Assembly: GCF_003024515.2 (NCBI RefSeq)
Contig: NZ_PYIX02000038.1
Coordinates: 1-42,492, forward strand
Origin: Acinetobacter sichuanensis
Lineage (GTDB): Bacteria; Pseudomonadota; Gammaproteobacteria; Pseudomonadales; Moraxellaceae
Reading direction: 5' to 3'
Length of the DNA stretch: 42,492 bases
The position numbers were made by a program, and so were the translations under genes. The notes under the pieces were generated by a model. That model searched no databases and was not told the DNA's origin. It saw only the letters and a list, made by a program, of their open reading frames with translations. Positions 8,292-17,982 of the stretch are shown one piece after another; position 1 is the stretch's first letter; every line of letters begins with the position of its first letter.

Positions 8292-9611
8292 ATGGAAAAG
8301 CATTTTGGTTTTTTCGTGAAAAGTACTGTGAGTTTAACGCTCTTTATGTGTACAACATTTAGCTATGCTGAAATGACTTTGGAACAACAAGTTGCTCAAT
8401 TGCAGCAGCAAATTCAAGAATTACAAATATTGATGCAACAGCAAAAAGCTGTAAATGATCAAATTGTAGCTGAAATACCCAAGATCCAAGAACATTCAAT
8501 TGAAAATACTCCAGTAATAAAACATACGACTAAAGGTGATGCTTCATTTGAGTTATATGGCAACATTCGTGGAGACATGAGCTATCAGCGTAAAGGTCCA
8601 AGTACGATGTATAACCTGATTAGTGCTGTTCCTTTGAAAGGCACGGAAGCTGAACATAAAAATTCAAATAAATTCCAAAGCACATTAAATGCAACACGTT
8701 TTGGTTTTAACTTTAACACGCCAGTACAAGGAGATCATAAAATCGGTGGTAAAGTAGAAATGGATTTTTTTGGAGGATCTGGACGCGACACTTTCCGTAT
8801 TCGCCATGCTTATATCACTTATGACCAATGGTTGTTGGGGCAAACTTGGTCTAACTTTAACGCTGTTGAATATTTTCCCGAAACTGTTGATGCTTCTTTA
8901 GCTGTGGGTGGTTCTTTAACGCGCGTTCCTCAAATTAAGTACTCTATAGCTGTAGATCCAAAACTTAATTTTGCCTTGAGTCTGGAAGATTCAAAAGCAG
9001 AAACTGTAACTCGTACAGGAACGCAGAACTTTACGACCGATGCTGATGCAAAACTAAAATTACCTTCTATAACAGGTCGTATCAATTATAAATTTGATGA
9101 TAAATCAATACTTTCAGGGCGTGTATTTTTGACAGAAAAACGTACTAATCATGAAGCTAATGATACTTTTTTAGCATGGGGAGCAGCATTAGGAGGAAAA
9201 TATCAAATTACAGAAAACACGTTGCTCCGCATGGATTATAATCACATTAAAGGGGATACCAAAAATTTGCTATGGTCTAATATGGCATATGTATTTGATG
9301 ATCATGGTCACATGCAAGCAAATGAATTTGATGCTTTAACCTTAGGGATTAGTCATAAAATTACACCCAAATTACGTTCAACTTTAGGCTTTGGTTATAT
9401 GCGTGCAGATGATGATAATACATTTGCAAACTTAGTTTATGGTGATGAAACGCAGAATAAGGCACTGAAACAAGGTTGGATCAATGTATTTTATAATCCA
9501 GTGAAGCCTATTAATTTTGGTTTAGAATACATGTACGGTGAGCGTGAAACTTTTAACCATAAAAAAGGGCTTGATAATCGTGTAAATTTCACCGCAATTT
9601 ATGATTTTTAA
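8292..9611 (+). CDS. DcaP-like outer-membrane porin
   Basis: The 439-residue protein starts with a signal peptide of about 26 residues ending FSYA. A glutamine-rich coiled coil follows (about residues 28-60, rich in LQQQIQELQ). A beta-barrel follows, beginning near SFELYGNIRGDMSY, and the protein ends in the aromatic outer-membrane signal TAIYDF. This layout matches DcaP porins of Acinetobacter, which take up dicarboxylates and related acids. Placed after the ligase, it probably lets cyclohexanecarboxylate or dicarboxylic acids such as pimelate through the outer membrane. The specific solute is inference. The ribosome-binding site AAAGGAA precedes the start. Confidence 0.82.
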   Translation: MEKHFGFFVKSTVSLTLFMCTTFSYAEMTLEQQVAQLQQQIQELQILMQQQKAVNDQIVAEIPKIQEHSIENTPVIKHTTKGDASFELYGNIRGDMSYQRKGPSTMYNLISAVPLKGTEAEHKNSNKFQSTLNATRFGFNFNTPVQGDHKIGGKVEMDFFGGSGRDTFRIRHAYITYDQWLLGQTWSNFNAVEYFPETVDASLAVGGSLTRVPQIKYSIAVDPKLNFALSLEDSKAETVTRTGTQNFTTDADAKLKLPSITGRINYKFDDKSILSGRVFLTEKRTNHEANDTFLAWGAALGGKYQITENTLLRMDYNHIKGDTKNLLWSNMAYVFDDHGHMQANEFDALTLGISHKITPKLRSTLGFGYMRADDDNTFANLVYGDETQNKALKQGWINVFYNPVKPINFGLEYMYGERETFNHKKGLDNRVNFTAIYDF

Positions 9612-9884
9612 AGTGATTTTGGTGGTGTGTTAAATCACATGTTGACTCAACTAGTTTATGGGAGAGTTGAAAATAAATAAAGTAATATTTTATATATTTT
9701 CAATACCTTATGATCTTTGACTTAATTTTTTGCATAAAATGCAATTCAAATGTTATTTGAAGCACCACCAGTCTTTTGTGTTTAATTATCCAATGGATAT
9801 TATGAAGGGTTCACTGAAAAATCTAATCAAAATTTAATGGTTCAATTGTTAATAAAATGAATATTTTGATCGACTGACATTGTA

Positions 9885-10574
9885 TTAACAAATCAACAGC
9901 AGTCTATATTCACCTTCATTTTCAACAGGTGCTCTATGTACACAGGGTAATACTTGCTGTGTGGGATGATCCACAGCGAGTTTCCATAAATGACCTGTAC
10001 CTAAATTAATCGGCAGAGCATCAGCTTGAGCTTCATAATGTAAATCAAAAAAATATTCTTCTAAAAAGTTTTCAAAACCATTTTCAGCTCCATCATACAA
10101 AGCTTTAAGTTTTGTTCGTATTTCAGGAATATAAATTTTTTGTTTAACTTGATGATTAGGTAAAATATCACTTGCAGGACCAAAATAGGTACATAAAAAA
10201 GTGTCTGTGGCTACAGGTGAGCGATCAACATGATAAGAATATACATCAGTGGCGATGAAATCGAGTTCTTCATCTCGCTCATAATTTTTGAGTAAATTAA
10301 GAGAAGGGGAAGCACCAAAATCAGTAAGTTGTTGTATATCTTCTAAAATAATTTGCCTTGCTAATTTTCCATTTTCTGAAAGTTGAAGTGCTAAAAGATC
10401 ATGGGTAGAAATTTCTGTAATATTCTCTTTTAATTTAAGTTTAGTGACAATTTCCTGAAAATCACCCATTAAATTTCTAGACCAACACATGGCATTGATA
10501 TTTCCTGCAAAACTTGAATCAACCAGTTCAGTAAAACTAGAAACAACGCTAATTTGAGTATTTTCAGAAAACAT
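9885..10574 (-). CDS. DUF1826-like protein of unknown function
   Basis: This 229-residue soluble protein has no signal peptide or membrane segment. Its N-terminus (INAMCWSR), the central segment FLCTYFGPASDILPN and the late segment HRAPVENEG resemble the DUF1826 family. That family occurs in proteobacteria and has no established reaction. Several conserved-looking His, Asp and Cys residues could bind metal, but this is a guess. The gene lies 215 bases downstream of the UvrD-like helicase on the same strand. Whether it shares their transcript is uncertain, because a hairpin lies between. Confidence 0.55.
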   Translation of the reverse strand: MFSENTQISVVSSFTELVDSSFAGNINAMCWSRNLMGDFQEIVTKLKLKENITEISTHDLLALQLSENGKLARQIILEDIQQLTDFGASPSLNLLKNYERDEELDFIATDVYSYHVDRSPVATDTFLCTYFGPASDILPNHQVKQKIYIPEIRTKLKALYDGAENGFENFLEEYFFDLHYEAQADALPINLGTGHLWKLAVDHPTQQVLPCVHRAPVENEGEYRLLLIC

Positions 10575-10688
10575 ATTTTTCCAGATGAGAATGCAATTGA
10601 ATGTCTATAGACATAATAGGGTGAAATATAACGATTAACTTTAATTTAATCAATTCACTCATTTTATAACTGATTTAATACCTTTTTA

Positions 10689-10718
10689 AGGCTATTCTTT
10701 TTGGTTGAAAAATAGCCT
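10689..10718. repeat. Hairpin between helicase and DUF1826-like genes
   Basis: AGGCTATT (10689-10696) pairs with AATAGCCT (10711-10718), loop 14 bases. The helicase transcript on the minus strand would contain it in its 3' region. The bases after it on that strand read TTAAAAAGG, so termination would be weak. Confidence 0.45.
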
Positions 10719-10789
10719 AAGCAATATGGGAAATAACTAAAATTCAAAAAACACGATTAAACTCAATTTAAAACGTTATAAATTCACAT

Positions 10790-12670
10790 TTAAGTTAAAA
10801 CACGTCGAATCTTTAAAGTAGGAATAAATACATAATGACTCTCTTCTTTACCTTGATAATTTGCTAAATGGTAAAATTTTTTATCTGCTTGATAATAACT
10901 GATCATTTGCATACCCACACATTTTACTTCACGAATTTGTGAATTTATGCGGAATAAACGCTGTGAGGTAATGGCAGAAAAAGCGCCAATTACACCATCA
11001 TGATTATATATTTCTAAGCGATCAAAGCGACCATTTTTATTTTTAGGTTTTATAATGACCTGTTTACGCACATCAAATAATGAATTTTGTGCCATATCTA
11101 ATAAACGTTGGCGTCCTTTTTCTTGCACAATTTCTGGATGAGATAAATAAATATCAGCCAAACTAAATTGCTCAAAGTAGGTGATTTCATTAATTTGTGG
11201 TGCAGGTTCAAATATTAATTTTTCAACAGCCTTTAAATACTGAGCAAGCTGTATATCATATTGTAAAAGCCAACGTTGATCTTGAGGCTGAATAATGGTT
11301 AAACTTTTTTTAGCTCGTGTTAAAGCAACATACATGGAACGAATTTGACTTTCATTATCGCTATCTCGTGTTTTTTTCCATTGATCGTAAATATAAACAT
11401 GCTCATATTCGCAACCCTTTGCAGAATGATAAGTACTTAAAATCAGTCGATCCGTACGGTTTTGTTCAGGAGCAGTTTGCAAAGTTTCTAACAATTGTTG
11501 GCAACTTAAATTTTGATAGCCTTGTACACGTTGTTTAAGTATCCCCCAGCTTAAATCTTGTTTATTCCATCCACGACTTTCTAACCATTCATCTAAATAT
11601 TGGCTCGCATCTCCCTCTATAATATCTAATGCAGGGCGTTGTGCTAAATCTGCAAATAAATGCTTAGCTAAAAAACTGTCTGATAAGTCTAAATTATCGC
11701 TTTTATTTAAGATTTGAAAACGAATACCTGCTTCTGTTAAAGCATGTTGTATGACTAATAATTCATTCCACTGACGTGCTAAAATCGCAAAATCTGACCA
11801 TTGATTTTGATTTTTTCGATTTTTTAAATCCGATATTAACCAGCCAATTGCATCTAAACCATGTTTTTGTTGGTATTGTCCAAAGCGAATATTATTTTTA
11901 GCAGGATTATTTGGGCGTATTGCATGAGCTAAACCTTTTAACCGTTGTTCTGCAGGTAAACAATTTTGAATATATTGGTTAGCAAGTTCGATGACATCGC
12001 TTGGACTACGATAATTGTCTAATAAATAAAAAATATTTTCTTCGTCAATTTTAAAGTCTTCTTTAAAGTTCTGAATATATTTAATATTTGCGCCTCTAAA
12101 GCCATACAAGTTTTGGTCATCATCACCTACAGCCACTAAGAAACCTTGTTGATTAATTTCTCCTTGCTCATCAGGTTCTGCTTGCATACCTGCCAAGTGT
12201 GAAATTAATTGATATTGGACATCATCAATATCTTGAAATTCATCAACTAAAATATATTGAAAATATTGTGGTGTATCTGCTAAATACTGTACTGCTTGTT
12301 CAAGTAACCATTGATATTTATAATTTATATCTTGATTATAAGGTGCTTGATTTTCATGAATATTTGTTAAATAACGCGCTAAAGCATGGAAAGTGAAAAT
12401 ATTGATATTTAAGGCATATTCCATACCAATTAAATGCATTAAACGCTGACGGATTTCAAATACTGCCTGACTGTTATACGCTAAAATCAAGATTTTTTCT
12501 GGATCAATATTACGTAGCATAACTAAGTTCGCTACACGATGAACAATAATGGTTGTTTTGCCTGAGCCTGGACCTGCCAAAACTAACATCGCACGGCGAG
12601 TATCATCGGCAATAATATTACGTTGTACTTCATTTAAAAAATCTGGAAAAATTAATGCTTCATAATTCAC
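10790..12670 (-). CDS. UvrD-like superfamily 1 DNA helicase
   Basis: The 626-residue protein has the SF1A helicase motifs in order: Walker A GPGSGKTT at residues 33-40, motif Ia around LAYNSQAVFEIR, and motif II VDEFQD at 142-147. Motif III is in AVGDDDQNLYGFRGA, motif V in TYHSAKGCEYEHVYI and motif VI in MYVALTRAKKSL. It would unwind DNA 3'-5' using ATP. At 626 residues it is shorter than UvrD or Rep (about 670-720) and lacks a recognisable nuclease. The last 130 residues look like a separate domain that I do not recognise. The start is 9 bases after the stop of the RecQ-like gene, so the two helicases are one operon. Confidence 0.88.
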   Translation of the reverse strand: MNYEALIFPDFLNEVQRNIIADDTRRAMLVLAGPGSGKTTIIVHRVANLVMLRNIDPEKILILAYNSQAVFEIRQRLMHLIGMEYALNINIFTFHALARYLTNIHENQAPYNQDINYKYQWLLEQAVQYLADTPQYFQYILVDEFQDIDDVQYQLISHLAGMQAEPDEQGEINQQGFLVAVGDDDQNLYGFRGANIKYIQNFKEDFKIDEENIFYLLDNYRSPSDVIELANQYIQNCLPAEQRLKGLAHAIRPNNPAKNNIRFGQYQQKHGLDAIGWLISDLKNRKNQNQWSDFAILARQWNELLVIQHALTEAGIRFQILNKSDNLDLSDSFLAKHLFADLAQRPALDIIEGDASQYLDEWLESRGWNKQDLSWGILKQRVQGYQNLSCQQLLETLQTAPEQNRTDRLILSTYHSAKGCEYEHVYIYDQWKKTRDSDNESQIRSMYVALTRAKKSLTIIQPQDQRWLLQYDIQLAQYLKAVEKLIFEPAPQINEITYFEQFSLADIYLSHPEIVQEKGRQRLLDMAQNSLFDVRKQVIIKPKNKNGRFDRLEIYNHDGVIGAFSAITSQRLFRINSQIREVKCVGMQMISYYQADKKFYHLANYQGKEESHYVFIPTLKIRRVLT

Positions 12671-12679
12671 AAGATGGGC

Positions 12680-15600
12680 TTATTTTGCTTGTTCAGGATC
12701 ATCTAGGTAACGTTTACACATATCCGTTAAATCTAGATTAAAATAATCATTAAGCATTTTTTTGCGTTGTTGTGGTTCTCTTAAAAGCCACGCTTTCATT
12801 AAATGTAAACGGCGATTGCGGTCTTGGTAATGTTCTTCTAAATATTGATATGCAACTTTAGAATGTAAACGCTGTGCTGCATTTTCTGCGGGATAGTCAA
12901 TGAAAAATATTTTTTGTGTATCATCATCTAAACGACTGACATTCAGCCAACCAAAACGTTGCATCATTTCTAAATGTTCTAAAAATAAATCGATTTCAAG
13001 ATCATGTCTTTCTAAAAATGTATCAACATTGAGTTGATGACTGGTCTGAATATCATCAGGAAGTTCATTTACAATTAAGTTTAAACTATGATGGAGATCT
13101 GCTAAGCCTTGTTTTGCTTCAGAAAGCCAATCTTTCCATGTATGTTCTTTATCACGTGATTCGACGCGTAAACTATATTTATTTTCTTTTAAATTGACTA
13201 ATTTAAAGATTTTAAACAAATAAAAAATTTCTCGTGCTTTTACACGATATCCACGTTGTGTAAACCATGTATCTAAATGACGTAAATCAATGCGTGTTAA
13301 ATCCTCAGGAGGGTAAGTTTGCCAACATTCTTGAATTGCTGTTAATGCTAAATCTTTCTCTTTAATTTTACGTTGTTGTAAATGAGCAAAACGATAGGCA
13401 AAACGAATTCTAACCTCACAAGACCAACGCGCACAGCCTAATTTTACCAACTGACGCACACCATTTAATAATTGGCGTACACTCATTCCTAAAGCGACAG
13501 ATACTTCAGGTAAATATAATTTTACGTTTTGTTGATGCTGTAATAAAGGTGCTAAACGTTGATAAAGTTGAGCAGCTCGGGTGCTTGAAGTACGAGGAGC
13601 ATCCAATAACTGCATGCTCAGCAAAGCAGGCAATTGATCTTTTTCAACCAATAAACGATAACGTTCTAATGCTAATAATAAGACTCGAATTTGGGTCACG
13701 AGTTCTTCATTTTCAAAAGATAAGTAGGGTTGCAGTTCTTCTGAACTAAACCAGCGTTCTTCAGGTGGGCGCTTTAATGTCGGTGCAATAACTTTTTGCC
13801 AACAGTCAGCTAAGACTTTATGTCCACCTAATTCACTTGCAATATTTTTACGTACTAAGCTTTCTAAGTCTTGATTATTCCAAAATAAAATGGCTTGACC
13901 TTGTTCCCCTTGCTTTCTGGCTGTACGTCCTATTTCTTGTAAATATGATTCTAGGTTATTCGGAGGTGTATAGTGAATGACAGTATGAATGTTAGCGCGA
14001 TCAATGCCCATCCCAAAAGCATTGGTACAGATGACTACATCGAGTTGATGCTGTTTAAATTTTTCTAAAACTTCTTTCTTTTGTAATGCTGTTAAACGTG
14101 AATGATAAGCAGCAGTAATAAAACCTTGTTTTGCTAAATCTTCGGCAAACTCTTCTGTTTTATCTCGATTACGCACATAAATAAGTACAACAGGATGCGT
14201 TTGATCATCTGCAACCAATTCTACTGTTTCTTCTGTTTTTCGTTGTGGAAAAATCTGTTTTAAAATTTTTAAAATTTCAACTAAGCGATCTTCTCGCTCT
14301 AAATAACGGATATCGACTTTAATTTCATCTCGCCATACATTTTGAGTAGGTTCAACCATGACAGTTTCAAGAGGTACTTGTAAAAGATGTTGTAAAGGCT
14401 TGACCACTTCACGTTCAATTTCCTGTATCGCTCTTTGTGACGCTGTTGCTGTGACCAGCATTAATTGCGGTTGAGTCGCTATTTCAGCGCCTTGATAACA
14501 TTTAGCAATGGATTGCCCAATACGCATAAAGTCAGGGCGAAAGTCTGTTCCCCATTGGCTAAATGTATGTGCTTCATCTACCACCCAGAGTGCAGGACGT
14601 CGACGTTGTAGCAAAGCTTGAATACTATGTGTACGTAATCGTTCAGGGCTAATATAGAGTAAATCAATACTACCCAACCAAATTTCTTCTAAAATACGTT
14701 GTTGTTCTTCATGACCTTGTCCTGAAATTAAACAAGCAGCGCGTTTCCCCCATGGATCAAGTTGTTGTAAACCTAAAATTTGATCTTCCATTAAGGCTTT
14801 TAATGGGGAAATAATGACAGTTAATTCACGTCTATAACGGCTCAATACAAAAGCAGGCAATTGGAAGGTCAAGCTTTTCCCGCCACCTGTTGGTAATAAA
14901 CCCAGTGGCACTGCTAGTCCTTTAGCCAAAGTATTAATAATTTTCTCTTGCCCTGGACGTAAAGAATAACCAAATATATTTTGACTTTCTGTATTAAAAT
15001 CAATATATTGGAATTGTTTATTTTCCCAGAAAATTTGCTCCGCAATAATAAAATTTTCACCATATTCTGATTTATCCATGAGCCATGATGGGCGACGACA
15101 ACTCGGATGATCTAAATGCAGTATCCAATGTGCAAATGTAATTGCACCAATCCATGCTTTTTTGTCATGTGTTGGAATATTTTCGATATATTCCTTTAAG
15201 GTTTGTATATCGCCTTGGGGAACTAAAAGTTCATAGGCTGTACAATTTTCGCCTGTATAAGCTTGCGGTAAATATTGACAATCGGGTTGCTTTTGTTCGA
15301 TCCACGCTGATATTTGAGGATGTATTTCTTGCTTCCAATACGTACAAATTCTTTGATAAAGTTGATAAGTTTCTAAACAATCATATATAGGATTATTTTC
15401 ACTATCAGGTGCTTTATAGATTTTGAGTAATGCATGTGATGGATGTTGAGGAAATACTAAATTTGATAGAATTAGAGTATCTAATGCTTTATTTTTTAAT
15501 AAAAATTTTGCTGAATCAGCATGAATGGTATGATCAATCCACCATTTTAAATCAAATTGCACAATATTATGCCCTGCAACATAAGTCGCATTACATAAAA

Positions 15601-15790
15601 TATGCATAACTATTTCTAAGTCACTTTCTTTAAAGGTCGCAGCATAAGGTTGTTGATCTATCACACACAGTAAAGCGCCTATTAATAGCTTGTTGTTATG
15701 TGGGTTGATTTCTAAATCAAACCATACGATCTGCTGACTAAAATAAGCAGATGCATAAGGTAAATCTATTTCCTTGATTATTGGTAACAT
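12680..15790 (-). CDS. DEDD exonuclease-RecQ helicase fusion
   Basis: This 1036-residue protein joins two modules. Residues about 20-150 look like a DnaQ-type 3'-5' exonuclease: Asp25 and Glu27 in WFDLEIN, Asp80 in GHNIVQFD, and a final Asp at about 137 in NPIYDCLET. Residues about 265-640 form a RecQ helicase core. Its Walker A motif is LPTGGGKS at 299-306 and DEAH is at 405-408. The RecQ aromatic loop is SQWGTDFRPD, and motif VI is in QEIGRTARKQG. The C-terminal 400 residues include a probable zinc-poor winged-helix part. Ordinary RecQ is about 600 residues and lacks the exonuclease. The protein could couple unwinding to strand trimming. It is the first gene of an operon with the UvrD-like helicase. 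Confidence 0.85.
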   Translation of the reverse strand: MLPIIKEIDLPYASAYFSQQIVWFDLEINPHNNKLLIGALLCVIDQQPYAATFKESDLEIVMHILCNATYVAGHNIVQFDLKWWIDHTIHADSAKFLLKNKALDTLILSNLVFPQHPSHALLKIYKAPDSENNPIYDCLETYQLYQRICTYWKQEIHPQISAWIEQKQPDCQYLPQAYTGENCTAYELLVPQGDIQTLKEYIENIPTHDKKAWIGAITFAHWILHLDHPSCRRPSWLMDKSEYGENFIIAEQIFWENKQFQYIDFNTESQNIFGYSLRPGQEKIINTLAKGLAVPLGLLPTGGGKSLTFQLPAFVLSRYRRELTVIISPLKALMEDQILGLQQLDPWGKRAACLISGQGHEEQQRILEEIWLGSIDLLYISPERLRTHSIQALLQRRRPALWVVDEAHTFSQWGTDFRPDFMRIGQSIAKCYQGAEIATQPQLMLVTATASQRAIQEIEREVVKPLQHLLQVPLETVMVEPTQNVWRDEIKVDIRYLEREDRLVEILKILKQIFPQRKTEETVELVADDQTHPVVLIYVRNRDKTEEFAEDLAKQGFITAAYHSRLTALQKKEVLEKFKQHQLDVVICTNAFGMGIDRANIHTVIHYTPPNNLESYLQEIGRTARKQGEQGQAILFWNNQDLESLVRKNIASELGGHKVLADCWQKVIAPTLKRPPEERWFSSEELQPYLSFENEELVTQIRVLLLALERYRLLVEKDQLPALLSMQLLDAPRTSSTRAAQLYQRLAPLLQHQQNVKLYLPEVSVALGMSVRQLLNGVRQLVKLGCARWSCEVRIRFAYRFAHLQQRKIKEKDLALTAIQECWQTYPPEDLTRIDLRHLDTWFTQRGYRVKAREIFYLFKIFKLVNLKENKYSLRVESRDKEHTWKDWLSEAKQGLADLHHSLNLIVNELPDDIQTSHQLNVDTFLERHDLEIDLFLEHLEMMQRFGWLNVSRLDDDTQKIFFIDYPAENAAQRLHSKVAYQYLEEHYQDRNRRLHLMKAWLLREPQQRKKMLNDYFNLDLTDMCKRYLDDPEQAK

Positions 15791-16290
15791 TTAAAAAATC
15801 TCAACCCTATTTTGCTTGTAATATAACTTAAATATCACCGTTTTTTTATCTATTTATCTATACTTTAGTGGATAAAAAATAGATATATTACATGTAATTT
15901 CAAACTTAAATTTTTTATATGATCATATTTTTTAAAAAACAAAAGCTTATGATTAATGGTAATTTGATTGAAGATTTTCATAAATCATACTTTTCTTTTT
16001 ACTATATAAAATTTGATTGATTGATAAGCTCTAATTTTGATGGGATTTGTTTCATCACTATTCTTATGATTACTCAGGATGCGATTTTTTTCAAGTAAAT
16101 AAAATAGCTAATAATTTGATTAAAAAGACAAAAATAGAATAAATTTGAGATGGTCTTGCCTTTTTAGAACGGACAATCAAATATGATTTTCATGGAAATC
16201 ATATTTTAATTCTAACTTGTATTTATATGTATATACCTTTACTAAGCAAAAGAGTAAAATCTTTTTAAATTATTTGAGTTGAGTCATGTT
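15791..16290. promoter_or_regulatory. Divergent intergenic region between RecQ-fusion and hutC
   Basis: This 500-base AT-rich region contains the promoters of two divergent units. Near hutC is a HutC-type box at 16228-16237. No gene, terminator or repeat was recognised in the remainder. Confidence 0.55.
16228..16237. promoter_or_regulatory. Probable HutC operator upstream of hutC
   Basis: TGTATATACC matches 9 of 10 positions of the perfect palindrome TGTATATACA found before hutU and before the BCCT gene. It lies 54 bases before the hutC ATG, which suits autoregulation. Confidence 0.6.
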
Positions 16291-17046
16291 ATGTCAGAGC
16301 AAAAAAAAACTACACAGGATTTAGAACTGTTTATTGAGGAAAATAGTCCACTTCCTATTTATTTACGTGTTAAACAACTTATTACAACTAAAATTAATAA
16401 AGGTATTTGGATTGCAAATCAAAAAATTCCTTCAGAAAGTGAACTCGTAAAACAATTAGGCTGTAGTCGAATGACGATTAACCGTGCTTTACGTGAACTG
16501 ACTGCTGAGGGTGTATTGGTTCGTGTTCAAGGGGTTGGATCTTTTGTTGCAGAAGAGCAAGGGCAAACTTCACTATTTCAAATTCATAATATTGCCGATG
16601 AAATTGCTGCAAGAAATCATATACATCGTGCAGAGGTTTTAATTTTAGAAAATATTAAGGCAAATTCAATTCAAAGTTTACAAATGCAAGTACAAGAAGG
16701 ACAACCTTTATTTCATTCAATTCTTGTACATTATGAAAATGATATTCCTGTACAAGTTGAAGATCGTTTAGTTAATTCATTTTTAGTTCCTGACTATTTA
16801 AAGCAGGATTTTACACAGGTCACACCAAATGCGTATTTAATGGCAAATGCACCAATTACAGAAGGTGAACATATCGTTAAAGCAGTTTTAGCATCTACTC
16901 AGGAAAGTAAATGGCTTAAAATTAATAAAACTGAACCTTGTTTATTTATTCAGCGTAGAACATGGTCTAATAAAAACTTGATTTCTAGCGCACGTTTGAT
17001 TTATCCGGGAAGTCGTTATCACTTAGAAGGTAAATTTACACCATGA
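16291..17046 (+). CDS. hutC: HutC-type histidine-utilisation repressor (GntR/UTRA)
   Basis: The protein has a GntR winged helix-turn-helix (about residues 15-80, with QKIPSESELVKQLGCSRMT) followed by a UTRA effector domain. HutC repressors bind urocanate and are released from hut operators. The ATG at 16291 is preferred over an in-frame TTG at 16279, because family members begin close to this point. The length is then 251 residues. The stop overlaps the hutD start by ATGA, which fixes the two as one operon. Palindromes of HutC type precede hutC, hutU and the distant BCCT gene. The effector here is probably urocanate. Confidence 0.88.
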   Translation: MSEQKKTTQDLELFIEENSPLPIYLRVKQLITTKINKGIWIANQKIPSESELVKQLGCSRMTINRALRELTAEGVLVRVQGVGSFVAEEQGQTSLFQIHNIADEIAARNHIHRAEVLILENIKANSIQSLQMQVQEGQPLFHSILVHYENDIPVQVEDRLVNSFLVPDYLKQDFTQVTPNAYLMANAPITEGEHIVKAVLASTQESKWLKINKTEPCLFIQRRTWSNKNLISSARLIYPGSRYHLEGKFTP

Positions 17047-17627
17047 TTCAGGTATTAACAGCACAGCAGTATAGAGAAATGCCGTGGAAAAACGGGCTAG
17101 GTGTAACTTTAGAAATTGCTCGTAGTCATGGTGAAGCTTTGGATGATTTTGATTGGCGTATTTCAATTGCTGATGTTAAAACCGCAGGTTCGTTTTCTTA
17201 TTTTCCCAAGAAACAACGTGTACTTAGTATTTTGGAAGGTACAGGTTTAGCTTTAAAAATTGATCACAATAGACCTGTTAATATCTTGAAAAAAGAATTT
17301 ATTTCTTTTCATGGCGAATGTGATGTATATGCTGAATTATTAGAAAATGAAATTCGAGATTTTAATCTAATTTATGATCCTGAAAAGTTTTCAGCACGTG
17401 TGCAATGGGTAAATCAGGCATCATTATTTTCTATTTTGAGTAATGCGCAGCAAGTGTTTGTATTTACGCATTCAAAAACACTTAAAATTAAAGTTAAGCA
17501 GCAAGAATTTGTTTTGAATACATTTGAAACTTTACATCTTGCAGATGAAATGAATATTTTAACTCAGTTGGACTTTGAATCTGAAGGTGGCTTTGATTTT
17601 TGTTTGATTGAACTATTTAGCAAATAA
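17043..17627 (+). CDS. hutD: HutD-family protein
   Basis: The 194-residue protein is a HutD-family cupin-like protein. Its N-terminus (PWKNGLGVTLEIA), the segment FDWRISIADVKTAGSFS and the later stretch VLSILEG are typical of HutD. HutD proteins are thought to govern the level of histidine-utilisation genes, perhaps by binding formylglutamate or urocanate, and are not enzymes of the pathway. The gene overlaps hutC by 4 bases and is followed by two hairpins, so hutCD is likely a separate transcript from hutU. Confidence 0.88.
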   Translation: MIQVLTAQQYREMPWKNGLGVTLEIARSHGEALDDFDWRISIADVKTAGSFSYFPKKQRVLSILEGTGLALKIDHNRPVNILKKEFISFHGECDVYAELLENEIRDFNLIYDPEKFSARVQWVNQASLFSILSNAQQVFVFTHSKTLKIKVKQQEFVLNTFETLHLADEMNILTQLDFESEGGFDFCLIELFSK

Positions 17628-17754
17628 TATCTGATCATAGAATTTTTTATAAATAATGTATGATATTTATACAAATTAGGAGCTTTAGAGCATACTGATT
17701 GTAGCATCATATTTTAATTGTCTATATTGATAAATCTATTTTACATTGACTTAT

Positions 17755-17832
17755 ACAGTAAAAATTGAGCATAAATCTAAATTTTACTGTTTTTCAAAAG
17801 ATGTATGACGAAAGTTGTACATCTTTTTTTTA
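17755..17832 (+). terminator. Tandem hairpins ending the hutCD transcript
   Basis: ACAGTAAAA (17755-17763) pairs with TTTTACTGT (17782-17790). Directly after, AAAAGATGTA (17796-17805) pairs with TACATCTTTT (17818-17827) and runs into a T-tract. The stems are AT-rich, but the second has the geometry of an intrinsic terminator. Confidence 0.65.
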
Positions 17833-17903
17833 TTTAAAAATCATTAAGATAAAAAATAAATTAAATAAAGTATTTAAAAGTAAATTTTTATGTAGTATAT
17901 ATA

Positions 17904-17913
17904 TGTATATACA
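17904..17913. promoter_or_regulatory. Probable HutC operator upstream of hutU
   Basis: TGTATATACA is a perfect 10-base palindrome, within ATGTATATACAAG, which resembles the known HutC boxes of gamma-proteobacteria. It is 70 bases before the hutU ATG. Confidence 0.75.
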
Positions 17914-17982
17914 AGTTAATACATATAGATTTTCATAGTGCTTTTGCTATGAAAAGATTTTTGAAAGGAAAGGAGTCTAATC

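Larger units (their letters stand above)
17628..17982. other. 355-base hutD-hutU intergenic region
   Basis: It contains two hairpins after hutD (17755-17790 and 17796-17827), then the hutU promoter region with a perfect HutC palindrome at 17904-17913. TGTAT (17657-17661) and ATACA (17669-17673) form another, wider inverted repeat. No gene was found. Confidence 0.55.
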
